35,081 nucleotides of DNA from NCBI GenBank assembly GCA_902363835.1, contig CABJBM010000042.1:1-35081 (forward strand), written 5' to 3'. Both the position numbers and the translations under genes were made by a program. This stretch comes from Lachnospiraceae bacterium (lineage in GTDB: Bacteria; Bacillota; Clostridia; Lachnospirales; Lachnospiraceae). Under the pieces are notes generated by a model, which saw only the letters and a list, made by a program, of their open reading frames with translations, was not told where the DNA came from and searched no databases. This document shows positions 1-6,431 of the stretch, piece by piece; positions within the stretch are counted from its first letter, which is position 1; the number at the start of each line of letters is the position of its first letter.

Positions 1-90
1 AAAGTGAAAGCCAGCGTCTTGAGGCGCTGGCCAGTAACGTCCCCTTATAGGGGCGTGCAAACCACCCGTTTGACGGGTGGTCATGATTTA
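1..90 (+). mobile_element. Putative right end of an IS200/IS605-type element with omega-RNA-like hairpins
   Basis: Three hairpins follow each other closely. The first has arms GCCAGCGTC (10-18) and GGCGCTGGC (23-31; one T-G wobble); the second has CCCC (41-44) with GGGG (50-53); the third has ACCACCCG (61-68) with CGGGTGGT (74-81). A compact series of GC-rich hairpins ending in a stem with a short loop is what IS200/IS605 right ends look like, and the 3' end of a TnpB omega-RNA overlaps that end. The tnpB gene itself would lie left of the window and is not seen. The exact element boundary cannot be set; it is somewhere after about 82. A strong terminator series of another gene is the alternative, but there is no U-tract. 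Confidence 0.5.
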
Positions 91-159
91 CTTCATCAGC
101 TAAATGCAAAAGCTTCTTTAAATTTTAAAGGTAAAATATTTGAATGATTGAAAATATGA

Positions 160-196
160 TTGACTTGATTGACTTGATCAATAATTGTGCTATAAT
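160..196 (+). promoter_or_regulatory. Sigma-A promoter of the AtuA/ABC/hydrolase operon
   Basis: TTGACT (169-174) and TATAAT (191-196) are separated by 16 bases, a near-consensus housekeeping promoter. The 9-base unit TGATTGACT occurs twice in tandem (157-165 and 166-174), so a second TTGACT lies 9 bases upstream of the working -35 box. The predicted transcript starts near 203, inside the palindrome described next, about 62 bases before the first start codon. Confidence 0.75.
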
Positions 197-216
197 TTAA
201 TTGTTAAACAATTAAA
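196..216. promoter_or_regulatory. Palindromic operator, probably for the operon's own GntR/FCD regulator
   Basis: The arm TTTAATTGTT (196-205) is followed by one A and its exact reverse complement AACAATTAAA (207-216). The core reads GT-TAA-AC (203-209), which fits the GT-N3-AC core typical of FadR-type GntR operators. It overlaps the last base of the -10 box and the predicted start site, a position suited to repression. The only regulator gene in the operon (8690-9361) is of the matching GntR/FCD type. Assignment to that regulator is inference. Confidence 0.65.
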
Positions 217-264
217 TTAATAAACCTATAAATTTTTAATAGTCCATTGAATCCTGGAGGTCAT

Positions 265-1629
265 ATGAAGAAAGAAATAAAAATACTGGCGCCCTGTGGA
301 ATACTGGGTTACGGATATCCCAAGTCCTCTTTTCTAAAAGGAATGTCTTATAAACCGGATGCGATTGTTGTTGACGCGGGAAGTACGGATGCAGGACCGC
401 ATAAATTAGGTGCCGGAGTAGCAATTGTAAGTGAAACAGCCTGTAAAAAAGACTTGGAAATCATGATTACGGAGGGGGCAAAAGCTAAGATTCCGGTAAT
501 AATCGGGTCAGCCGGAGGAAGCGGTGGAAGAGTTCACGTTGAATGGACCTGGAATATTATAAAGGAAATTCTTAAGGAACAGGCACTGCAGTCACAAAAG
601 GTGGCAATCATATGGGCGGATATTCCAAAGGAATTGGTAAAAGAAAAATTACATAATGGCAAAGTTCAGCCCTTGGGTCTTTCTGTAAAAGAATTGACGG
701 AAGAACGGCTGGAATTAACCAATGGTATTGTGGCTCAGATGGGGCATGAGCCCATTGTAAAAGCATTGGAATCAAAAGCTGATATCATAATCTGCGGAAG
801 GGCCTATGACCCATCTCCCTTTGCGGCAGTGGCCGTGTATCACGGATTTCCGCTGAGCTATGGATATCATGCCGGTAAGATCCTTGAGTGTGCAGCCCTT
901 TGTGCCGTGCCGGGAACTACGAAAGACTGCATGCTTGGAACAATAACAGAGGAAGGATTTATGATCACACCATTATCCGACGAAAGGATTTGCACTCCTC
1001 TTTCTGTGGCAGCACATACATTTTATGAAAAAGATCATCCATATATCCTCCACGGTCCGGGAATAACCTTAAATTTAAAAGATTGTGAATTTAAGCAGGT
1101 TGATGAAAAGAGCGTATTTGTAACAGGAAGCAGAATTGAAAAATCAAATCCTTATTGTATTAAATTAGAGGGAGCCATGAAAGTTGCCTACAGAACCTTT
1201 GTGGTAGCGGGTGTAAGAGATTCTCTTATGATATCACGGTTAGAGGAAATAGAGGGGCTTGCAGAGCAGCAAGTCAGAGCTTATTATTCGGACATACCGG
1301 AGGAAGATTATACAATTCACTTTATTAATTATGGAATGAACGGTGTAATGGGAGAATTGGAACCTTCAAAAGAATTACCCCATGAAGTCGGAATCGTTTT
1401 TGAGGTAATTGCAAAGTCCCAGGAGCTTGCCAATGCAGTATGCGGTTCCCTACGGTCCAGTTTACTTCATTATGGTTATATTGGAAGAAAATCAACTGCC
1501 GGAAACCTGGCTTTCCCATTCGCGCCAAGTGATATTCCATTTGGTGCGGTATATGAATTTTCTGTTTACCACTTAATGGAGGTAGAAGACAGCTGTCAGA
1601 TGTTTCCCATAGAATACCCTGATATGTAA
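265..1629 (+). CDS. AtuA-like (acyclic terpene utilisation family, DUF1446) protein
   Basis: A 454-residue cytoplasmic protein of the AtuA family (PF07287), named after a protein needed for citronellol/geraniol breakdown in Pseudomonas but widespread in bacteria with unknown reactions. Family-like segments visible are the N-terminal VVDAGSTDAGPHKLG, the glycine-rich GSAGGSGG, CGRAYDPSPFAA and GYHAGKILECAALC. The longest frame opens at TTG 247, but GGAGG at 256-260 lies inside it and serves ATG 265, so 265 is the start. It is the first gene of the operon, 19 bases ahead of the DUF4387 gene that commonly accompanies this family. The family is sure; the reaction here is unknown. With an ABC importer and two glycohydrolase-fold enzymes downstream, a terpene substrate is not implied. 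Confidence 0.85.
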   Translation: MKKEIKILAPCGILGYGYPKSSFLKGMSYKPDAIVVDAGSTDAGPHKLGAGVAIVSETACKKDLEIMITEGAKAKIPVIIGSAGGSGGRVHVEWTWNIIKEILKEQALQSQKVAIIWADIPKELVKEKLHNGKVQPLGLSVKELTEERLELTNGIVAQMGHEPIVKALESKADIIICGRAYDPSPFAAVAVYHGFPLSYGYHAGKILECAALCAVPGTTKDCMLGTITEEGFMITPLSDERICTPLSVAAHTFYEKDHPYILHGPGITLNLKDCEFKQVDEKSVFVTGSRIEKSNPYCIKLEGAMKVAYRTFVVAGVRDSLMISRLEEIEGLAEQQVRAYYSDIPEEDYTIHFINYGMNGVMGELEPSKELPHEVGIVFEVIAKSQELANAVCGSLRSSLLHYGYIGRKSTAGNLAFPFAPSDIPFGAVYEFSVYHLMEVEDSCQMFPIEYPDM

Positions 1630-1648
1630 TGGAAAGGAGGAGATAAAA

Positions 1649-1969
1649 ATGGCAGAATGCAGTTTATATGATTGTGCAAAAGTAATTCGTTCAAAGAACA
1701 GCGGACCTTTTGAGATTACTCTGGATGTGCTTTTTGATGATCCGGTAATATATCAAAAAATAAAAGACAGTAATATTATTAATAAAACCACTGTTTCCAA
1801 TTTATACCGGTTGACGGAGGATAAGATTACACAAATTGTATTTTATGACAAGGCGTTGGGGTTTAAAGTGACATTTGCGAGAAAAATATCATCAGGTACT
1901 TGTTATGATACCGATGTTTATGGGGCGCAACAGCATGCACCTTTAAGTGAATTAATCGTTAGCATTTAG
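1649..1969 (+). CDS. DUF4387 family protein, partner of the AtuA-like protein
   Basis: A 106-residue soluble protein resembling DUF4387 (PF14330), a small family found next to AtuA/DUF1446 genes. The opening SLYDCAKVIRSKNSGPFEIT, an internal YRLTEDKI segment and the C-terminal GTCYDTDVYGAQQHAPL stretch are the recognisable parts. AAAGGAGG (1632-1639) sits 9 bases before the ATG. The protein is about the size of the C-terminal domain that larger AtuA proteins carry, so the two adjacent genes may encode a two-part version of one enzyme; this is inference from order and length. No membrane segment or signal peptide is present. Function is unknown. Confidence 0.8.
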   Translation: MAECSLYDCAKVIRSKNSGPFEITLDVLFDDPVIYQKIKDSNIINKTTVSNLYRLTEDKITQIVFYDKALGFKVTFARKISSGTCYDTDVYGAQQHAPLSELIVSI

Positions 1970-1987
1970 AAAAGGAGTGTACAGGTG

Positions 1988-2908
1988 ATGGCAAAACTAA
2001 AAGCCGGGGGGGCACAATCAAAGTTAAAGCGCATCTGGCGGGACAGGTTTTTATATCTGACCTTACTGCCCACTTTAATATATTTTTTTGTATTCCACGT
2101 TATTCCGATCATTGGCATGAAATTGGCCTTTTATGATTACCGGATTAAGGGTGACAATGTATTTGTAGGATTTACATATTTTAAAAAATTATTTTCGACT
2201 CCGGTATTTCTGCAGATACTGGAAAACACCTTGATTATCAGTGCAATGAAAATATTCCTGTTTTTTCCGCTGCCTATTCTTTTTGCAATTATGTTAAATG
2301 AATTCAAGGCAGGTCCTTTTCGAAAGAGTGTACAGGTGATTTCCTATTTGCCCCATTTCCTTTCCTGGGTTGTAATTGCGGGAATATGGTTTGAATTTTT
2401 ATCACCTTCTACCGGGATTTTAAACAGCGTTCTGTCTAATTTGGGTTTTGGAAAGGTGGATTTGTTAACAAGCAAAAGTTCAATAAGATGGGTTCTGCTG
2501 GCATCAGAATCCTGGAGATCCATTGGGTGGGATTCCATTGTGTTTCTGACTGCAATTATGGGGATTGACCCAACCCTTTATGAAGCTGCAAAAATAGATG
2601 GGGCTAACCGCTTTCAGATTATTGGAAATATCGTTATGCCGGCTTTGGCTGTAACAATGGTTACCGTTTTAATTCTGAATATCGGTTTTTTCATGAATGC
2701 AGGTCTGGATCAGGTGCTGAACTTTACCAATGCTGCGGTTAATTCCAAGATTGATATCATAGACACCTATGTTTACCGGATTGGTCTGCAAAATTCCCAA
2801 TATTCCCTGGCAACAGCAGCCAATTTATTTAAAGGTGTAATAGGTACACTTTTAATTGTTTCTACACATCTGTTTTCTAAAAAGCTGACTGGTAAGGGTG
2901 CATGGTAG
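1988..2908 (+). CDS. ABC transporter permease, LplB type (sugar/oligosaccharide importer family)
   Basis: An integral membrane permease of about 306 residues with six predicted membrane segments. The first is FLYLTLLPTLIYFFVFHVIP after a basic N-terminus. The cytoplasmic EAA loop is clear (EAAKIDGANRFQIIGNIVMP), which docks the ATPase. The C-terminal YRIGLQNSQYSLATAANLFKG region is typical of LplB-like permeases. AAAGGAG (1971-1977) serves either GTG 1985 or ATG 1988; ATG is preferred. It is followed immediately by the second permease, whose ribosome site overlaps this stop codon, so the pair is translationally coupled. Substrate is unknown; the family usually takes up oligosaccharides or glycosides. 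No ATPase gene is nearby, as usual for this type, which borrows a shared MsmK-like ATPase. Confidence 0.9.
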   Translation: MAKLKAGGAQSKLKRIWRDRFLYLTLLPTLIYFFVFHVIPIIGMKLAFYDYRIKGDNVFVGFTYFKKLFSTPVFLQILENTLIISAMKIFLFFPLPILFAIMLNEFKAGPFRKSVQVISYLPHFLSWVVIAGIWFEFLSPSTGILNSVLSNLGFGKVDLLTSKSSIRWVLLASESWRSIGWDSIVFLTAIMGIDPTLYEAAKIDGANRFQIIGNIVMPALAVTMVTVLILNIGFFMNAGLDQVLNFTNAAVNSKIDIIDTYVYRIGLQNSQYSLATAANLFKGVIGTLLIVSTHLFSKKLTGKGAW

Positions 2909-2918
2909 GAGGATAAGT

Positions 2919-3806
2919 ATGAAAAGAAGAAAGAAAATATCAATTGGAAAACTTCTGTGCGGCTTTATTATGATGCTGTTAGCTTTATGCATGTTAGTTC
3001 CATTATTGAATATCCTGGCAAGATCTCTTTCGCAGCCGGATTTGGTTCACGGCCTGAAAGGATATGATATACTGCCCAAAGGCTTTTCTACGGTGAATTA
3101 TCAGGTTATTTTAGGGCAGCCTCTTGTAATTAAAAGTATACTGAACTCATTGTTTATCACGGTTGCCGGTGTGTTTTTAAATATTATATTGACTGCCAGT
3201 GCTGCTTATGTATTAACAAGGCCGGGTCTGGTTGGTAAAAAGGTCTTTATGTATTTCTTTATTATTATGATGATATTTGAACCGGGTATTGTACAGGAAT
3301 ATTTTTTGATGAAAAATATTCATCTGTTGGATAATCTGTTTTCCATGGTCATTTACAGAAGCGTCAATGTCTATTACCTGATTATATTAATGAGATTTAT
3401 GGAAGAGGTTCCGGCGTCCATTCAGGAAGCCGCAAGAATTGATGGGGCAGGACATTGCAACATCTTATTTAAGATCATGGTTCCTTTATGCAGAGTCCCA
3501 TTAATTACGGTAGGAATGTTTTATGCGGTATTCCGATGGAATGAATTTTTTAAATCCAGTATCTTTCTGACCAGCAAAAATCACACTGTTTTACAGGTGC
3601 TTTTAAGACAATTTGTTGTTAATTCAGATTCACAGGTAATTGTCGGTGTATCCAATATTTTGGCTAATAATAATATTGCACAACTGGATAACGCTTCCTT
3701 AAAAGCTGCAACCATTGTAGTGGCTGTTGTACCAATTCTATTATTATATCCAATTATTTTAAAATACTATACCAGTGGTGTTTTGTCAGGAGGTGTGAAA
3801 GAGTAG
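2919..3806 (+). CDS. ABC transporter permease, YtcP/LplC type
   Basis: The second permease of the importer, 295 residues, with a strongly basic start (MKRRKKISIGK) then a long hydrophobic segment and further membrane spans. The EAA loop is EAARIDGAGHCNILFKIMVP, and the C-terminal ILLLYPIILKYYTSGVLSGGVKE is the usual ending of this subfamily. The longest frame opens at GTG 2898, but AGGAGG (2907-2912) is inside it and ATG 2919 follows by 6 bases. It pairs with the upstream permease to form the membrane channel. A 65-base gap separates it from the binding-protein gene, with no terminator in it. Confidence 0.9.
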   Translation: MKRRKKISIGKLLCGFIMMLLALCMLVPLLNILARSLSQPDLVHGLKGYDILPKGFSTVNYQVILGQPLVIKSILNSLFITVAGVFLNIILTASAAYVLTRPGLVGKKVFMYFFIIMMIFEPGIVQEYFLMKNIHLLDNLFSMVIYRSVNVYYLIILMRFMEEVPASIQEAARIDGAGHCNILFKIMVPLCRVPLITVGMFYAVFRWNEFFKSSIFLTSKNHTVLQVLLRQFVVNSDSQVIVGVSNILANNNIAQLDNASLKAATIVVAVVPILLLYPIILKYYTSGVLSGGVKE

Positions 3807-3871
3807 ATTACAGATAGTTCAGTGAGAAGAAACAGCAAAAAATTATATTAATTTTATGGAGGGAATGTAAA

Positions 3872-5359
3872 ATGAAAAAAACAATTTCATATCTGTTAGT
3901 TATGGGAATGGCAGTAATGGCCCTGGCAGGCTGCGGGAAAAACATTGATTCCGGTACCAGTGTACAGAGTTCTCAGGAAAGTAATCAGGAAAGTACAGAT
4001 GATTCATCACCTGTAACGATTAAAGCAGTGATAAAGGATTTGTCAGCAGATGATGAAGTTTCCGTAAAATTCCTGGAGGCAGTAAGCAGCGGTGTGTCAA
4101 AAGAGCTTGGCAGGGAAGTACATATTGAATTGGCTCCGATCTCTGAAGGAACCTATTCAGAAAGTATGGGTCTGTTGCTTCAAAGCGGTGAGATTCCGGA
4201 TCTTATGTATTTCCAGGGCGGTGATTATCAATTTGCCATTACACAGGGGATTTTGGAAGACTTAACCCAGTATGTCAATCAGTCAACGAATATTAAAGCA
4301 TTAATGCAGCCATATAACAATGAAAGATTAGCTAACTATCCATATCTTTTATGGTTGTCACCGGATAGAATAAAAGTTCCGGTTGTGAGACAGGACTGGT
4401 TTGATGCAGCACAATCAGGTAAAGTACTTTTGGAGAATTCAACCGCAGATAATTATAAAGCATTCTTTAAGGAATTAAAAGAGAACAATAATCTGAAAGC
4501 TGCATTTACCGTTCCCGGAGATATTACCGAGCTGGATACTGTATTTAATCTGGCTTTCGGGGTAGAGGCAGCCTGGATAAAACAAGGTGATACCTATGTT
4601 TACAGTAAAGTTACCAATGCAGAAAAGGAAAAGTTGGCATTTTATGCAGAGCTTTATAAAGAGGGCTTACTGGATAATGAATGGTTAACAAAAAAATGGG
4701 ATACAAAAGAAAGTGCTTTTTATAATGGGGATGTTGGAGTTGTAAGCGGAACCCAGGGCAGTGTGGTTAATGTTTACAATAATAAGATGGTTGCACAAAA
4801 TGGTGAAAATGCAAAATTAGTGATTCTTCCGCCTGCAAAAGGTGCAGCACAAGGATACACTCCAAGTGATGTCAGTAAGGAATCCCGCGGCTGGGCAATC
4901 AGCAAATATTCTGAAAATAAGGAAGTTGCTTTTGCAGTCTTAGAGTATATGGCCGGTCAGGAAGGTCAGATTCTTGATAAACTGGGGTATGAAGGTGAAG
5001 AATACAAGATAGAAAATAATGAGATTGTGTTAACAGATAAAATATCGGAATGGTGGCCTCGTTTCCATGAATCAATTGCAAAGTTTGATGCACCTATATC
5101 AAGCAAGACTCCGTATTTTAGTGAAGCAGCCCTTAAATCTTTAGACATGGTCAATACCTATTCTTCTTTTGACAATGGATTTGTTATACCCGATGAATAT
5201 GCAACAAACTGGGATGCATGTCAGGCGCTTTACATAGAATTCGCAGCGGATGTAATAAGCGGTAACCGTTCCATTGATGAATTCGATCAATTTGCTGCAG
5301 ACTGGAATAAATTAGGCGGAGCAGAAATTACAGAATACGCCAACACAATACTGAAATAA
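3872..5359 (+). CDS. Extracellular solute-binding lipoprotein of the ABC importer
   Basis: A 495-residue family 1-type binding protein of the LplA/LipO kind. The signal peptide is followed by the lipobox L-A-G-C with the lipidated cysteine at residue 21, so the mature protein is tethered to the outer face of the membrane. A serine/glutamine/glutamate-rich linker follows (about residues 25-45). The region GLLLQSGEIPDLMYFQGGD and the downstream tryptophan-rich segments fit carbohydrate-binding members. GGAGGG (3858-3863) precedes the ATG by 8 bases. It delivers the unknown substrate to the two permeases encoded just upstream. No sugar specificity can be read from the sequence. Confidence 0.9.
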   Translation: MKKTISYLLVMGMAVMALAGCGKNIDSGTSVQSSQESNQESTDDSSPVTIKAVIKDLSADDEVSVKFLEAVSSGVSKELGREVHIELAPISEGTYSESMGLLLQSGEIPDLMYFQGGDYQFAITQGILEDLTQYVNQSTNIKALMQPYNNERLANYPYLLWLSPDRIKVPVVRQDWFDAAQSGKVLLENSTADNYKAFFKELKENNNLKAAFTVPGDITELDTVFNLAFGVEAAWIKQGDTYVYSKVTNAEKEKLAFYAELYKEGLLDNEWLTKKWDTKESAFYNGDVGVVSGTQGSVVNVYNNKMVAQNGENAKLVILPPAKGAAQGYTPSDVSKESRGWAISKYSENKEVAFAVLEYMAGQEGQILDKLGYEGEEYKIENNEIVLTDKISEWWPRFHESIAKFDAPISSKTPYFSEAALKSLDMVNTYSSFDNGFVIPDEYATNWDACQALYIEFAADVISGNRSIDEFDQFAADWNKLGGAEITEYANTILK

Positions 5360-5379
5360 CCCAGGGAAGAAAGGAACTC

Positions 5380-6369
5380 ATGATGTTAACAAGAGAATAT
5401 CTGATTCAGAATAAAGAAATTGCACTGGATAAAGCAATCGGTTCGCTATGCGGTTTAGCAATCGGTGACTCCTTTGGTGATGCTGCAAGAAGCCCGGAAA
5501 ACCAAAGAGATTATGGAATAACTACAGATTTTAATAAAGGTTCTTCCTGGAGTACGGACGATACGGAATTTGCCCTTATGACGGCTGAAATTATGATTGA
5601 AGCCGGCGGGGAGTTTACTTCAGAAAATGTAGTGAATATGTGGTTAAGACATGTGGCAACAGAAGATGAGCTGAAACGCGGCGGTGTCAGCGAAGTAGAA
5701 GCATGTAATAATCTTCGCAGAGGCATGCGTCCGCCGGAATCCGGAAGATTCAATGCTTACTATTTAAGCGATGGAGCTGCTATGAGAAGCGGCCCAATTG
5801 GTATCCTGTGTGCAGGTGACCCTGAAAAGGCAGCCAGACTGGCGGAGATTGATGCCAGCGTAAGCCATCATATGGACGGTGTCTGGGGAGCGCAGGCAGT
5901 TGCGGTTGCTGTATCTTTGGCAATGGTTGATGCGTCCATGGACGAAATATTAGATGCTGTTTTAAAAACAGCACCAAAAGGGTCCTGGTTCAGGGAAACA
6001 TTATTACGCGCGTTCCGGATCGTGGATGATGCAAAAGGTGATATTGCAGATGCCTGGATGCCATTGCATTATGAATTATTCTCCACACACCGTTCTACGG
6101 TGGCAGAGGCGTTGCCGGAAGTGTTTGGATGCCTGAAATTAGAACATAGCAGTTTTAAGTCAGGTTTGATTCTCGCCGGCAATTTTGGACGGGATGCAGA
6201 TACCATCGGAGCGGTGGCCGGAGCTGTTCTTGGAGCAAAATACGGTGCAAAAAACATACCGGAAAAGTGGCTGCAAAAAACCAGATATCCCTCCGGAACC
6301 TGTTTAAGCTTTACAAAAGGAATTGATATCTTTGACCGGGCAGCTAAACTGGCAGCCTTAATTAAATAA
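5380..6369 (+). CDS. ADP-ribosylglycohydrolase-fold enzyme 1
   Basis: A 329-residue cytoplasmic protein of the ADP-ribosylglycohydrolase (DraG/ARH) family, two-magnesium enzymes that hydrolyse N- or O-glycosidic bonds of ribose. The N-terminal metal motif S-T-D-D-T is at residues 58-62 (WSTDDTEFAL), after GSLCGLAIGDSFGD (21-34). The C-terminal metal motif is GRDADTIGAVAGAVLGA, with D272, D274 and T275. Both halves of the metal site are intact, so activity is expected. The start is ATG 5380 (ATG 5383 is equally possible). The gene lies 20 bases after the binding-protein gene. In this context the substrate is more likely an imported glycoside or nucleoside-like compound than an ADP-ribosylated protein; that is inference. 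Confidence 0.85.
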   Translation: MMLTREYLIQNKEIALDKAIGSLCGLAIGDSFGDAARSPENQRDYGITTDFNKGSSWSTDDTEFALMTAEIMIEAGGEFTSENVVNMWLRHVATEDELKRGGVSEVEACNNLRRGMRPPESGRFNAYYLSDGAAMRSGPIGILCAGDPEKAARLAEIDASVSHHMDGVWGAQAVAVAVSLAMVDASMDEILDAVLKTAPKGSWFRETLLRAFRIVDDAKGDIADAWMPLHYELFSTHRSTVAEALPEVFGCLKLEHSSFKSGLILAGNFGRDADTIGAVAGAVLGAKYGAKNIPEKWLQKTRYPSGTCLSFTKGIDIFDRAAKLAALIK

Positions 6370-6376
6370 TATCATA

Positions 6377-6407
6377 TGGCCTGTCTGTCTGATTGACAGA
6401 CAGGTCA
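6377..6407 (+). other. Intercistronic hairpin between the two hydrolase genes
   Basis: Arms CCTGTCTGTC (6380-6389) and GACAGACAGG (6395-6404) pair perfectly around a 5-base loop; three more outer pairs (one G-T) extend it to 13. No U-run follows, and the ribosome site AAAGGAG (6416-6422) of the next gene is 9 bases downstream. It is likely an mRNA processing or stability element that sets the ratio of gene products, rather than a terminator. Confidence 0.7.
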
Positions 6408-6431
6408 TAGCTATCAAAGGAGAATGAAGAT

